Positions 46,841 through 59,554 of a stretch of 64,000 nucleotides of DNA are shown piece after piece (position 1 is the first letter of the stretch; each line of letters opens with the position of its first letter). A program made the position numbers and the translations under genes. The notes below the pieces were generated by a model. It was not told the origin of the DNA, did not search any database, and saw only the letters and a list, made by a program, of their open reading frames with translations. Source of the DNA: Corbicula japonica (Eukaryota; Mollusca; Bivalvia; Venerida; Cyrenidae); the NCBI GenBank assembly GCA_038501625.1, contig JAZAYU010000053.1, forward strand, positions 3,520,501-3,584,500, written 5' to 3'.

Positions 46841-47579
46841 GGTTGGTAAACCTTCAGTGAGATTGATAAAATTACATAAACAGGCTTGCAAAACTGTCAC
46901 TTGCACTGCAGAAAGTCACACACCAGGAATTTTTTTTGTCTCAATATTTTCACATTTTTGTTCATAACATTCTTATTTCTGCACTTTTCACTAAAAATGA
47001 TAAAAGTGAGACAAAACAAGTAAACAAACACACAAGAATCAACCTGCATGTGTATTATTACCTTGTTTTCTTTATGTAAGACCAGGGGGCTCCACGTGTA
47101 TCACTGACAGAATCTAGATCTTATGCTTTTTAACTAATTTACAATGGCTGACAGGAGTTAATGAGAATGCACTTCTAGTTTTGAATAAACATGATTTGGT
47201 TATTAACACAGCAGCTCTGGTTCTTCACAGTAATATGTAAATACTTAAGGTAAGAAAAAGGTGATGATGTTGATTTAACATTATGTGTCACCACCATTAT
47301 GTGTTCTCTTCTATGAAGGCCGTTGAGAATGATGCATATATTTGTGTAAATATCAAGTTGCACTCGACAAGGGGCTAGGAACTGTGGACAGTAATATGCA
47401 TTTCCATTACTGCCCAAGAACTGTCAAACCAAGCCTGCAATATTTTGATATTTGTGTTTGGTGGCTTTCATAGTTTCTTTTTCATCTATTCAAATATCAC
47501 AGTAGCATTTTGTGCCATGGTGGCTGTGAAAAGTCTCCTTGCACATTCAATCAGTGCTGATATAAATACATTGTATAAC

Positions 47580-48485
47580 CATCTTTGTAGGCTGTGGAGC
47601 ATGATCCATGTATCTGTGTAAATATCGAGTTGGGCTCATACATTATATCAGTGCTGTTATCAGTTACCTTCTTTGTAGGCTGTGGAGCATGATCCATGAA
47701 TCTGTGTAAATATTGAGTTGGGCTCTAAATTCCCCATACATTAGATCAGTGCTGTTATCAGTTACCTCCTTTGTAGGCTGTGGAGCATGATCCATGTATC
47801 TGTGTAAATATTGAGTTCGGCTCTCAATTCCCCATACATTAGATCAGTGCTGTTATCAGTTACCTTCTTTGTAGGCTGTGGAGCATGATCCATGTATCTG
47901 TGTAAATATTGAGTTCGGCTCTCAATTCCCCATACATTAGATCAGTGCTGTTATCAGTTACCTTCTTTGTAGGCTGTGGAGCATGATCCATGTATCTGTG
48001 TAAATATTGAGTTCAGCTCTAAATTCCCCATACATTAGATCAGTGCTGTTATCAGTTACCTTCTTTGTAGGTTGTGGAGCATGATCCATGTATCTGTGTA
48101 AATATTGAGATCGGCTCTCAATTCCCCAAACATTAGATCAGTGCTGTTATCAGTTACCTTCTTTGTAGGCTGTGGAGCATGATCCATGTATCTGTGTAAA
48201 TATTGAGTTGGGCTCTAAATTCCCCATACATTAGATCAGTGCTGTTATCAGTTACCTTCTTTGTAGGCTGTGGAGAATGATCCAGGTATTTGTGTAAATA
48301 TTGAGTTCGGCTCTAAATTCCCCATACATTATATCAGTGCTGTTATCAGTTACCTTCTTTGTAGGCTGTGGAGAATGATCCAGGTATTTGTGTAAATATT
48401 GAGTTTGGCTCTAAATTCCCCATACATTAGATCAGTGCTGTTATCAGTTACCTTCTTTGAAGGCTGTGAAGCACAATACATGGGA
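47580..48485. repeat. 98-bp tandem array
   Basis: About nine copies of a 98-bp unit with GTAGGCTGTGGAGCATGATC and TTAGATCAGTGCTGTTATCA. A diverged unit near 47315 suggests the array was once longer. Non-coding. Confidence 0.95.
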
Positions 48486-49042
48486 CTATATACAAAAGAT
48501 AATCCAAGAAAAAAGTGAGCACCAATTACGTTTCTTGTCATGGTCATGACTTTTGCACTATGAATTAGGTAAACATTCATGCCACTGGTGTTTGTAGGAA
48601 CAGAGAAATATCTAATTTGCCAAAACAGGTTAACCCCACAGATATGTGCATGTATGGATGGTTCAATTGGTAGATGGAAGCTTAAAAAAAGACTCGAGCC
48701 TTACCTGTATTTTTAAATCTCAACTGTAAGTACTCATGCTAGAATAATTATTCTGAAGTAATTTGTGCACCTCTAAATGAAGTGTGTGCATATAATGGTT
48801 ACCAATCATCATAAATACATAATTAAGTCTAGAAAACAAGACTAAATTTGTCATTGAAATAATATTGAAAAAAATCTCCAGTTTTCCTGATTACTCTTCT
48901 CCAACAGTATTTGGGAATAGAAAAGTGAATGAATGAGCCATGTACTTTCAGATGATTTTTAATAATTTGAAAACAACATTTGTGTTTTAAAGTGCCATCA
49001 CTATTTTTCAAGTATTTTATCACAGTTTATTCTCCGTGAAGT

Positions 49043-49180
49043 TTAACCTTTTCCTCCATATATACACCTTTATGGCGTGGGCAAACAATGTAGATCTAGA
49101 TCAGCTGGCACATCCATGCCGGCTGATCTGGATCTACACAGGTATCACGATAAAAGGCGTATATATTTAATAACAGTTAA
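49043..49180. mobile_element. Family-1 TTAA element, single-hairpin form
   Basis: TTAA ends with only one hairpin: GATCTAGATCAGCTGGCACA to GGCTGATCTGGATCTACAC. It has the outer arms of two different hairpins, as expected from an internal deletion between them. Confidence 0.8.
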
Positions 49181-49600
49181 GTGCCAGTCATGCAAGAAAC
49201 TGGCAATATTACTTTTTTTTATTCCTGCATTATTTCGTAACTAGATTAAAAATGCTGCTTCAGTGACAACATGTAATCTAAAGCTATAGATTTACAACTG
49301 TTTATATTAGGGAATGTAACTGTTTATATCTGGGTATATAATGGCCCTGTAGGAAGCTGAACTTATCCAAGATGAGCAGACAACGTCAGTGATAATTCAG
49401 TTTACAGAAATATCCATATTAATTATGCGTTTAGCATGTGTAACAAAATTCCTGGATATTTACACTGAAATAATAGGTGATAAAATATCCTTTCCAAAAT
49501 TTTAACAACAAAACACATCAATAAATACAAACATCATAGAAGACAATTGCATAGGCAGAAAATAGATTCCAAATACTGTACGGACATAAGATAACTTAAC

Positions 49601-49772
49601 TCCATGGGATGCAACTTATGTTGAGCCAGATCAGCCTGCACATCTGGGTAATCTTATCTTGATTGGCAAGGATCTAGATCCTTATTTGACTGCTCAGTTG
49701 TGCAGGATGATCTGGGTCTACACTGCTGGCCTACACTGGTGGCTCATCGAATACAGTATCCATGGTGAAATG
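49601..49772. repeat. Family-1 relic
   Basis: GAGCCAGATCAGCCTGCAC, GATCTAGATCCTTATTTGAC and GATCTGGGTCTACACTG remain. Confidence 0.6.
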
Positions 49773-50445
49773 GTTAGACAACTTATACTCTTTGTCATAC
49801 AGATCTCACATTACTTATACTAGATGAGAAAACTTCTCAATGCCTATATTATTGTTTTTTCTGTTCCTATTACAAAATACTGACAAGCATGCATACAACT
49901 GACAACTATTTTAACAAAATAACACCAAGCTGAGCTAGTATGAAAATTGAAAACATGGGGTTAGTAACAGAATTTACCAGTAATAACGTAAGTTATAATT
50001 TAAGGTTCATTAAAAATGGGTTAAGTTTATCTGTAACCTTTTATGCGGAATACAACCAGTGTACTGGTTACTGATTCAATGTACATACACATTTAACTGA
50101 ATTGCTAACATCATAAATTTAGCAGCACATGTTCACATCAAATATCATCATACAACTCAATGTCATGCAGTCTTATTACAAACGACTGTAGATGGTGTAA
50201 CTGCACTGTTAGCCCGATTTAGGAGCCGTTAAAACTTGAAGAACTTGTTCTGTTTGGTGACATCAGTGTTGTGTCCACTTGATTGTTTTCAGATCGATAC
50301 CTTCCTGTACCATCTCCCACAGGGGGCTGAAAAAAAGAACAATTAATAGATTTTCTGAAAAAGATCATTTGCTCAAATGAAGTTTGGCTGTTCATTTGTT
50401 TGTTAAATGATCATAATTACATTTTACACCAACTGTTTGAGATAT
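49773..50445. other. Non-coding stretch, nothing recognised
   Basis: AT-rich, no conserved open frame or repeat recognised. Confidence 0.4.
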
Positions 50446-51507
50446 GTTATCCAATGGCGGATCCAGAGGGGGTTCGGGGGGTTCAAACGAACCCCCCTAA
50501 TTTCCCAGATTTTTTTGTTCCGGTTGGTTTGCGGTTCACAGTTTGGGGGTATGAATCAATATGACGTATTCCATGTTTCTTGCGTCCCCAAGTCCCTCGT
50601 CACGGGCATTTGATAAATCTCAGAAAAGGAGACTGACCTTTTGCAATGTAATAACATTCGAAGTAAGAGTGTGAGCTATAACTGTAACATTCATTCAGAT
50701 GCTAATATTCGCAATAGAAGAAGAAAATAAATAAAGTTTGCATAAGCAATATACATTTATTTTTTATTTCACGTACTGTGGCGAACCATCAAAGACAAAG
50801 AGTATTGACAATGAGCTCAACTGTGTTAAAACAGTAAGTTCCCTTAGGCATAGTGTGTGAATTTTACTGAGATAGAGTCTTGCACTAATCTTCTTATATT
50901 TTGAATGATTTCTCATATTAAATATAAAATATTTCCCCAAAAATATGCCGGGCGCGCCATGGAGCATGTGCGTATATTAAAACTTTGTCATTCCAGGATT
51001 TAGCGCCAATATCATTACACAATCATTTCTGCCTAAGCTAAAAGTGCGTCAGTGGGGACTGAATTTCATGCCGTTCATGAAAACAAAGCATTTAAAAGTC
51101 GAAAAATCCACAGTCGTAACATAATTTATATCCTACACAGATTATATTGGTGCCTCTCCGTTTTTCATAATTATTTCTAACTTAAACGACATGACTTGAT
51201 TATGAAATTTCTCATACACCATAACATTGTTTGCAGATTTTAAGTTTATTTAAACAAGATATTTTATTAAAATAGACAAATTTTGACAGAGTGGAATATT
51301 TGCCGATTTTTCTGATACAATGTACCTACATTTGCAGAGAGGATGATTCTAAATATTCTATGGTAGTTAAGCTGTTTGAAATACATTAAAACTCAAATAA
51401 CCATCTAATTTCTTTACTTCAATAAAGATTTTCAACGTTATGTTTAAAATATGACCGGCTGAGTTGAAACCCCCTTACTGAAATCCTGGATCCGCCCCTG
51501 GTTATCC
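50446..51507. mobile_element. hAT-like non-autonomous element, about 1.05 kb
   Basis: Terminal inverted repeats CAATGGCGGATCC on the left and GGATCCGCCCCTG on the right are flanked by GTTATCC at 50446-50452 and 51501-51507. The left sub-terminal region has a G/C-run hairpin (GGGGGTTCGGGGGGTTC...GAACCCCCC). No transposase frame is present. Confidence 0.75.
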
Positions 51508-51509
51508 CT

Positions 51510-52005
51510 TTAACCCTTTACCCCATGGGGTATGGCTGATAAACATCGGCAAACAAAGTAAATCCAGATAAGCCAATACATTCCTGCCATCTGATCAGGA
51601 CCTACACTATTCTTTTTGATTCATAAGGTTATTTCTGACCAAAGAGTGCTCAGTGATGTTCATACATACAATAAAACCTAGCTCAGCCTGCACATCAGTG
51701 CAGTCAGGGCTGAAGGTTATAAAGCTGAGATTGGAAACCAGTCTAAAATCTCAAGCATCTGATTGGCTGAAATGGCGACTGGTTGCCATTTCAGCCAATC
51801 AGATGCTTGAGATTTGAGACTGGTTTCTGTGCTCAGTTTTATAACCTTGGGCACTGATCTACATTGTAAGTTTTCTGTTTCCTTAAGATTATTTTTGACC
51901 AGGGCGGGAACAGTGCAGATCCAGATAAGACTGCATGAATGTGCATTCTGACCTGGATCTACACTGGTCAACCATGATAAAAAGCCATATCCCAAGGAGT
52001 GAAGT
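51510..52005. repeat. Family-1 element split by a family-2 palindrome
   Basis: Family-1 left part 51510-51704 (TTAACCCTTTACCCC ... CACATCAGTGCAGT) and right part 51857-52005 (ATCTACATTG ... GATCTGGATCTACACTGG shifted). The family-2 copy at 51705-51856 sits in the loop of the first hairpin. Confidence 0.8.
51705..51856. repeat. Family-2 palindrome nested in family 1
   Basis: CAGGGCTGAAGGTTATAAAG to TTTTATAACCTTGGGCACTG with nearly perfect arms. Confidence 0.9.
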
Positions 52006-52077
52006 TTCTCTGCTGACTCAACTGTTGTTAACAGTGTAATTATGATTTATCTCAGATGCAACTGACCACAAATATCA

Positions 52078-53697
52078 AACAAGAGGGCCATGATGGCCCT
52101 GAATCGCTCACCTGAGTATGAAACTCAAGTTATTAACCAGAAACTGAATTTTTATTTTTAGCAACAGTGACCTTGACCTTGATCACAGACACGTGGGTAG
52201 CAATCCCAATTTGTCTCTTGTTATAAGCTACCCATATACCAAGTTTGGAGTCAATATGCCAAAGCAAACTCAAGTTATTAAGTGGAAACTGAATTTCTAT
52301 TTTTAGCAACTGTGACCTTAACCTTGATCAGAGATACCTGGGTAGCAATCACAAGCTGCAGTTTGATATAAGCTACTCATACACCAAGTGTGGAGTCAAA
52401 AAACCAAAGCAAACTCAAGTTATTAAGTGGAAACTGAATTTCTATTTTTAGCAACAGTGACCTTGACCTTGATCACAGACACCTAGGTAGCTTTCCCAAG
52501 TTGCCTCTTAATTTAAGCTATCCATACACCAAGTGTGGAGTCAAAAAACCAAAGCAAACTCAAGTTATTAAGTGGAAACTGAATTTCTATTTTAGCAACA
52601 GTGACCTTGACCTTGATCACAGACACCTAGGTAGCTTTCCCAAGTTGCCTCTTAATTTAAGCTATCCATACACCAAGTTTGGAGTCAATAGGCCAAAGCA
52701 ATCTCAAGTAATTAAGTTGAAACTGAATTGCTATTTTTAGTAACAGTGACCTTGACCTTAATCACAGACACCTGGGTAGCAACCCCAAGCTGCCTCAAGA
52801 TATAAGCTATCCATATACCAAGTTTGGAGTCAATAGGCCAAAGCAATCTCAAGTAATTAAGTAGAAACTGCATTTCTATTTTTAGTAACAGTGACCTTGA
52901 CCTTAATCACAGACACCTGGGTAGCAACCCCAAGCTGCCTTTTGATATAAGCTACCCATACATCAAGTTCGGAGTCAATATGCCAAAGCAAACTCAAGTT
53001 ATTAAGCAAAACCTGAATTTCTATTTTTAGCAACATGACCTTGAGCTTGATCACAGACAACTGGGTAGCAACCCCAAGCTGCCTTTTGATATAAGCTACC
53101 CATACACCAAGTTTGGATTCAATAGGCCTAAGCAAACTCAAGTAATTGAGCAAAGACTGAATTTCTATTTTTAGCAATAGTGACCTTGACCTTGATCACA
53201 GACACCTGGGTAGCAACCCCAAGCTGCCTTTTGATATAAGCTACCCATACACCAAGTTTGGAGTCAATAGGCCTAAGCAAACTCAAGTAATTGAGCAAAG
53301 ACTGAATTTCTATTTTTAGCAACAGTGACCTTGACCTTGATCACAGACACCTGGGTAGCAACCCCAAGCTGCCTTTTGATATAAGCTACCCATACACCAA
53401 GTTTGAAGTCAATAACCCTAAGCAAACTCAAGTAATTGAGCAAAGACTGAATTTCTATTTTTAGCAGCAGTGACCTTGACCTTGACCCTGTGGTCATGAT
53501 TTGAACAACTTTTGTAGACATCAGTGCCAGGATGCTTCAGGACAAATTTGGTTAAAATCCATCAAGTGGTTTCAGAGGAGATGTTGTTTAAAGGAAATTG
53601 TTGACGGACGCCGGACGCCGGACGACGGACGCCGGACGCCGGACAAAGACGGGTCACAATAGCTCACCATGAGCCTATGGCTCAGGTGAGCTAAAAA
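52078..53697 (-). mobile_element. Helentron/pearl-like element, copy B (reverse)
   Basis: The reverse complement of the architecture at 9226-10678. AACAAGAGGGCCATGATGGC is at the left, about ten 145-bp units follow, and the right end has GTCCGGC-type repeats on the minus strand (GGACGCCGGACG on +) and GGCTCAGGTGAGCTAAAAA. Confidence 0.85.
52140..53490 (-). repeat. 145-bp tandem array inside copy B
   Basis: CTGAATTTCTATTTTTAGCA recurs about every 145 bp. Each unit carries GTGACCTTGACCTTGATCA or a variant. Confidence 0.9.
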
Positions 53698-54098
53698 TAG
53701 AGAATGACCAAAGGATAAAAACAGGAATACCAAAATTTGAACAGTGGCATTTTCTGTTTGTATAATAGCCTTGACAATTTAATCACATGTACACTTGAAA
53801 ATGCACATGACACTTTTTATTTCCATCCTAGCCTTCCATCACACATTTTTGGCTGAACATCTTTCATAGCATGATGTTATGTAAAACATATTTACCAGAC
53901 TTGTACCTTATAACTAAATAAACACATGTACTTTCCACAGGTCCAGGGGATGATTATTTGTTCAGCACTTTTTTCAAGTTATAAGTTCAATAATAAGAGT
54001 TATATAAACCCTTTTGCTTCATGGGTGAAGGTTAAGACTTATGGGGTGTGAATATGATGCAAATAATTATAGTGAATCTTATCTATTTGTCAAACCTT

Positions 54099-54243
54099 CA
54101 GGGCTGAAGGTTATAAAACTGAGATTGGAAACCAGTCTCAAGTATCTGATTGGCTAAAATGGCGACTGGTCGCCATTTCAGCCAATCAGATGCTTGAGAT
54201 TTGAAACCGGTTTCAATGCTCAGTTTTATAACCTTAAGCACAG
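54099..54243. repeat. Family-2 palindrome
   Basis: CAGGGCTGAAGGTTATAAAA to TTTTATAACCTTAAGCACAG, centred on GACTGGTCGCC, with a small deletion in the left arm. Confidence 0.88.
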
Positions 54244-54506
54244 GTATTTTGACTTGGACATTCCAAGCTTGAAGTTGATGTCTTTTGTAGTTTTTAAGTT
54301 ATCCACCAATTTCAAAAAATCTTTAAAACAAAATTAAAGTGGAAAAAGAGACATAAAAATTTAAAAATATTTAAAACGAAGTTATGGAACTTATTGATAA
54401 TAAAATATAATAAAGAAAATATATTCCTAGAATGTACAACTGTTCAAGACCTGCAATTTCATTTTCCATACAAGCCACCATCAAATTTTATCATGTTTGA
54501 AGCTTG

Positions 54507-54683
54507 ATTAACCCTTTCCTCCATATATTAAGCATTTTTACGCATGTGCAACCAGTGTAGATCCAGATCAGCCAGCACATCTGTGCCATCTGAATAGGAT
54601 CTGCACTGGTCGCAATTTCGTCAGAAATAACCTTATGAATAATAAAGCGAACAGTTTAGATCCTGATCAGACGGCTCGGGTTA
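54507..54683 (+). repeat. Family-1 element, 3' truncated
   Basis: TTAACCCTTTCCTCCATATA left end and first hairpin intact. The second hairpin stops at GATCAGACGGCTCGGG. Confidence 0.85.
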
Positions 54684-55074
54684 TACAGCTCTATAATACA
54701 GATGTCAGCTCATAAACATGGATTTACTTACAGTTTTACCAAAGCTTCAATGACATTAAAAACTTAATTCTATCTTTAAAATGGTTGTGACAGTTCTTCA
54801 AAATCGATGCTGGGTGTAAAACATGTGAATGTGTCCACAGCAATTAAAGGTACCAAATTTTCAGTTCATTTTATCTATCCACTTTTTGCCATTAGTCCAA
54901 ACACTAATTTAACAACATTGATTTTCATGTTGTTTATAGCCGCAACTGAAACTTGCGATGCAATAAAGTGGTAGGAAAATGAGGATCTTACAAGATGTTA
55001 ATTTTTAAGAGTTTTACCCATGAAAAACAATTATACATTTTGTGTCACACACTTTTGTATAAGGAAAACTCTCA

Positions 55075-55272
55075 GCTAACCTCATTTCCCTGAGCCTGGT
55101 GCAATGTTCCAAACATTTATCTGAGCTTACCTCATTTCCCTTAGCCTGGTGCAATTTTCCAAACATTTATCTGAGCTTACTTCATTTCCATGAGCCTGGT
55201 GCAATGTTCCACACATTTATCTGAACTTACCTCATTTCCCTGAGCCTGGTGCAATGTTCCACACATTTATCT
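55075..55272. repeat. 50-bp tandem repeat, four copies
   Basis: CTCATTTCCCTGAGCCTGGT plus GCAATGTTCCAAACATTTAT, repeated four times with few differences. Confidence 0.95.
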
Positions 55273-55291
55273 GCAGTGTAATCAATCTCTT

Positions 55292-55597
55292 CTTGTGTTG
55301 TGAATCTTCCAATACCAAACCTACAACAAATACATAAGTCAGGTTGTGTTGTGAATATCCGATACCAAACCTACATCAAATACGTAAGTCAGGTTGTGTT
55401 GTGAATCTTCCAATACCAAACCTACAACAAATACATAAGTCAGGTTGTGTTGTGAATTTCCGATACCAAACCTACAACAAATACATAAATAAGTCAGGTT
55501 GTGTTGTGAATCTTCCAATACCAAACCTACAATAAATACATAAAAATGTCAGGTTGTGTTGTAAATCTTCAAATACCAAACTTACAACAAATACATA
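55292..55597. repeat. 51-bp satellite, first part
   Basis: About six copies of GTGTTGTGAATCTTCCAATA plus CCAAACCTACAACAAATACA. The array continues at 57314-57589 and 58763-58792 and is broken by two transposons. Confidence 0.95.
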
Positions 55598-57313
55598 ACT
55601 AGAGCTATCACTGAAGGTGATTAATACCCCCGCAATACTGCTTTGTCAGAGTATACAGAAATGATGTTTGCATCTTTCATGGGTGAAAGTTGAAAAATAA
55701 TTGAAATCCTGAAAATTTGCAGCAAAAGTTGTGTTTAAAAATAGCGACTTGGGTTTCCACCGGATGTAAACAAAACTGTAAAAGTAGTTGACGTCACAAG
55801 GTTTTGTTGAATCGTGCTCCCCTTCTAAAAAATAATGGACTGATCCAAATGAAAAAAAATATGTCATGCAAATCTAATCACCAACGTATGTTAAAAGTTT
55901 GAAAACTGGAGAAGTAGTTTGTGTCATAAGATTTTGCTAAATTATGCTCCCCTCAAACCAAATATGTCACTAACATGCGCACTTCATGCAGAACATATGA
56001 TTTTAGTTTCAAGTCGATTATCTTGAAAACTGTGGAAGTTTTCATAACACGATTTTGTGAAATCATGTCCCCTGCAAAAAAGAATGGACTGATCCACACA
56101 AATAATATGTCACGCACATCTACACTTCATGCTGAACATATGTTTAAAGTTTAAAGTTAATATCTTAAAAACTGTAGAAGTAGTTCGTGTCACAAGATCT
56201 TGTTGAATCATGCTCCCCTGCTAAAGAATAATGGACTGATCCACATGAAACAAAGTATGTCATGGAAATCTACTCACAAACATATGTTTAAAGTTTGAAA
56301 ACTGGAGAAGTAGTTTGCATCATAAGATTTTAAATGAAAGATTTTGTTAAATAATGCTCACCTGCAAAAACTAATGGACTGATCCACAAAAAATATGTCG
56401 CTGACATACACACTTCACGCAGAACATACAATTTTAGTTTAAAGTCTTATATCTTAAAAACTGTAGAAGTTTGCATAACAGGATTTTGTTAAATCATGTC
56501 CCCTGCAAAAAATAATGGACTAATCCACACGAAAAATATGTCACGCACATCTACACTTCTTGCCTAACATATGTACCAAGTTTCAAGTCAATATCTTAAA
56601 AACTGTAGAAGTAGTTCACATCACAAGATTTTATTAAATTGTGCTCCCCTCCGAAAAATAATGGACTGATCCAGATGAGAAAAAAAAATTTGCGCAAATG
56701 TACTCACGAACATATGTTTAAAGTATCAAGTTGATATCTTGAAAACTGTTGACATAGTAAGTGTAGAAGTTAGCATAACACTATTTTGTTAAATCATGTC
56801 CCTGCAAAAATAATGGACTGATCCACACGAAAAATATGTCACGCACATCTACACTTCATGCCAAACATATATTTCAAGTTTCAAGTCAATACCTTAAAAA
56901 CTGAAGAAGTAGTTCACATCACAAGATTTAGAAGTATGCATAACACGATTTTGTTTAATCATGTCCCTTGCAAAAAATAATGGACTAATCCACACAAAAA
57001 ATATGTCACGCACATCTAGACTTCATGCCGAACATGTGTATCAAGTTTCAAGTCAATATCTTAAAAACTGTAGAAGTAGTTCGCGTCACAAGATTTTGTT
57101 AAATCGTGCTCCCCTCCGATAAATAATGGACTGATCCACATGAGAAAAAAAATAGTTCGCGCAAATGTACTCACGAACATATGTTTAAAGTTTCAAGTCG
57201 ATATCTTGAAAACTGTTGACGCTGAAAGTGCCACAGACAGACCGCCCAACAAACCAACGAACCAACCGGATGATGACTCCTATATACCCCCTATACTTCG
57301 TATGCGGGGGTAT
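55598..57313 (+). mobile_element. ACTAGAGCTATC element inserted in the 51-bp satellite
   Basis: It starts ACTAGAGCTATCACTGAAGG, followed by TTAATACCCCCGCA, and ends TATGCGGGGGTATAA, so the ends contain inverted ATACCCCCGCA. The body consists of about eight diverged tandem units (period near 180-190 bp) with AATAATGGACTGATCCACA and ATCTTAAAAACTGTAGAAGT. Similar elements are frequent in bivalves and may be Helitron-like. No long coding frame. Confidence 0.75.
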
Positions 57314-57589
57314 AAATATGTCAGGTTGTGTTGTGAATCTTCCAATACCAAAACTACAACAAATGCATAAATATGTCAGGTTGTGTTGTGAATCTTCAAA
57401 TACCAAACCTACAATAAATGCATAAATATGTCAGGTTGTATTGTAAATCTTCCAATACCAAACCTACAACAAATGCATAAATATGTCAGGTTGTATTGTA
57501 AATCTTCCAATACCAAATACAACAAATGCATAAATATGTCAGGTTGTGTTGTGAATCTTCAAATACCAAACCTACAATAAATACATATA
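57314..57589. repeat. 51-bp satellite, second part
   Basis: Five more units, mostly with ATAAATATGTCAGGTTGT between units. Confidence 0.93.
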
Positions 57590-58762
57590 CAGTAGACTCC
57601 GGGAAATTGAATACACAAATTGTCAGCTAAAAATATTCTATTGCCCGGATTATTCGATTGGCCGGTTATCGTATTCATCATTAAATCTGCATATATTTGT
57701 TGACAAGGGAGGTCAGGTAGATTGTGTTCTGGACAATACTCGTGATAAATATGCATTATTTATATGTTTATTAATTGATTAACAGACCCTTCTGTCATGT
57801 ACTGCTACAAAATCGAAGTTTCAAATTATATTATGACACCGTGACATTTACAACGGTAATGTAAAATAAGTATTAAAACACTAACCAATGCGAACATATT
57901 CCATAATAAATTGAATCCCAATTTTATCTCAAGTATCATATTTCAGTATTATTGCATAATCAACCAATTTAATCCAGCTAAAAATGACAAATGTCACGTA
58001 CACACTTCTTGTGGATCAAACGATTTCAAAGCAGAGCCGATAAAACAACACAGTCTTGATACAAGCCGACAATTTCCTTTGAAGTTGCATTTCATTGACG
58101 GTTGGTACATGTATCAATGTTTACCTACATACTGACTGTCAATCAAATTCAGTCTCCGTATGAAAGTAACAGGGAAGGTGGATCAAAGATATGTACATAA
58201 ATCTATGAGTGTTTTTAAAACATGTTTGAGAAAATTGCTTTTTGTTTGTTTTTGAATTATGCGGATTATGTGATAATTAAAAAGAGACAATGGAATTTGA
58301 ACGTGGATTATTGTAAGTACATGTACCAATAACGTCTCGATAAGGGATAGACCTAGGTTGCTGTGTATTTGTAACAGATTTTTAACGCCTGATTGAATAT
58401 GCTGTTGAAAAGAGGTGACAGGTTACAGTGTTTGCCCGGACGCTTTACTGTTCTTGTTCATCACTGTCAAGAAAATTTAATTGGATTTAGAGACAAATAA
58501 TAAAGGTGTCATAAGCTGTGATACGGACAATAAACGGTGCATCTGGTATCATTTCCTGGCGATGTAAATATTCGATTTCAATCAGTTTTGGCAAGAAAAT
58601 TCGCAAATTTCTATTTGATTTGGCGATATATTCTCTTATCCGATATCCAAATGGCCGATAAAATTTACATTGCTTATATAGGAAATGGTTTTGTGTTTGA
58701 AAATCGTACCCCAATTGCCGATATATTCTTATAGCCGATACCCAATTTCGTGGAGTCTACTG
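57590..58762 (-). mobile_element. Tigger/pogo-like non-autonomous DNA transposon, copy 1
   Basis: Terminal inverted repeats CAGTAGACTCCGG and its complement (GGAGTCTACTG) are flanked by TA at 57588-57589 and 58763-58764, restoring the satellite when removed. The interior matches 61219-62382 in reverse orientation (for example GTACACACTTCTTGTGGATC against its counterpart near 61800). No intact transposase. Confidence 0.8.
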
Positions 58763-58792
58763 TATATGTCAGGTTGTGTTGTAAATCTATAA
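58763..58792. repeat. 51-bp satellite, last piece
   Basis: TATGTCAGGTTGTGTTGTAA and the following bases; the array ends here. Confidence 0.85.
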
Positions 58793-59554
58793 GTTCATCT
58801 GAGATATCATCATTGAAAGTATTCAAAGCAAAATTGGTGAAATTGGTGAACATCTAAAATATTTATGTCAACCAAACCATTAACTGGCCCTTTATAACAA
58901 AAATATTATCCACTATAAAAAATATTTTTACTGACTGGTCTAAATATAAAACTAGATGGATGTTCAGTTGAACACTTGTGTCACCCTTGAGTACTTTGTC
59001 AGAATAAAAAATCAAAGTATAAAAAGGGGCATAACTCCATCAAATGACTTTGAGATAAAGAATTTTAGACATCAGTATGACCCCGTTGTCATAAGCAATG
59101 GCAAAGTCATAGCCAACAGTAAGTTTTCATGATGCAGTTTCTTTGAAAGGGCTACACAAAAATAAGTCAAACAACACCCAAGTATCCAAAAATTCATTTA
59201 TTTGTTTTTCCTATATCGGGGCTTCATGGAATGGAATATCATATTAAATCAAATTCCTACAATGTACTCAATGTCTCACAGTAATGATGTACATGTATTA
59301 CCTACCTTATTGAAGAATGTGCAAGATCTTCCTCAGCCCCGATTGCTCGCAAAACATAGGATGGTTCAAGAGATGCTGATGTGCATGCACTGAAATCAAC
59401 ACAGAAATTAAGGTCATTCTTGTCACTCCTTAAGTGCTTAAAACAAGTTCTTGTAAAACTTGAGGTAGTTTTAAAGAAAATTTATGGGATAGGGGCTTAA
59501 CCCTGAAATTTGTTTAGGGCTGTAGTCCCATCAACAGCTGCAGTTTTAGGTAGT
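58793..59554. other. Non-coding stretch, nothing recognised
   Basis: AT-rich without a conserved frame or known repeat. Confidence 0.4.
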
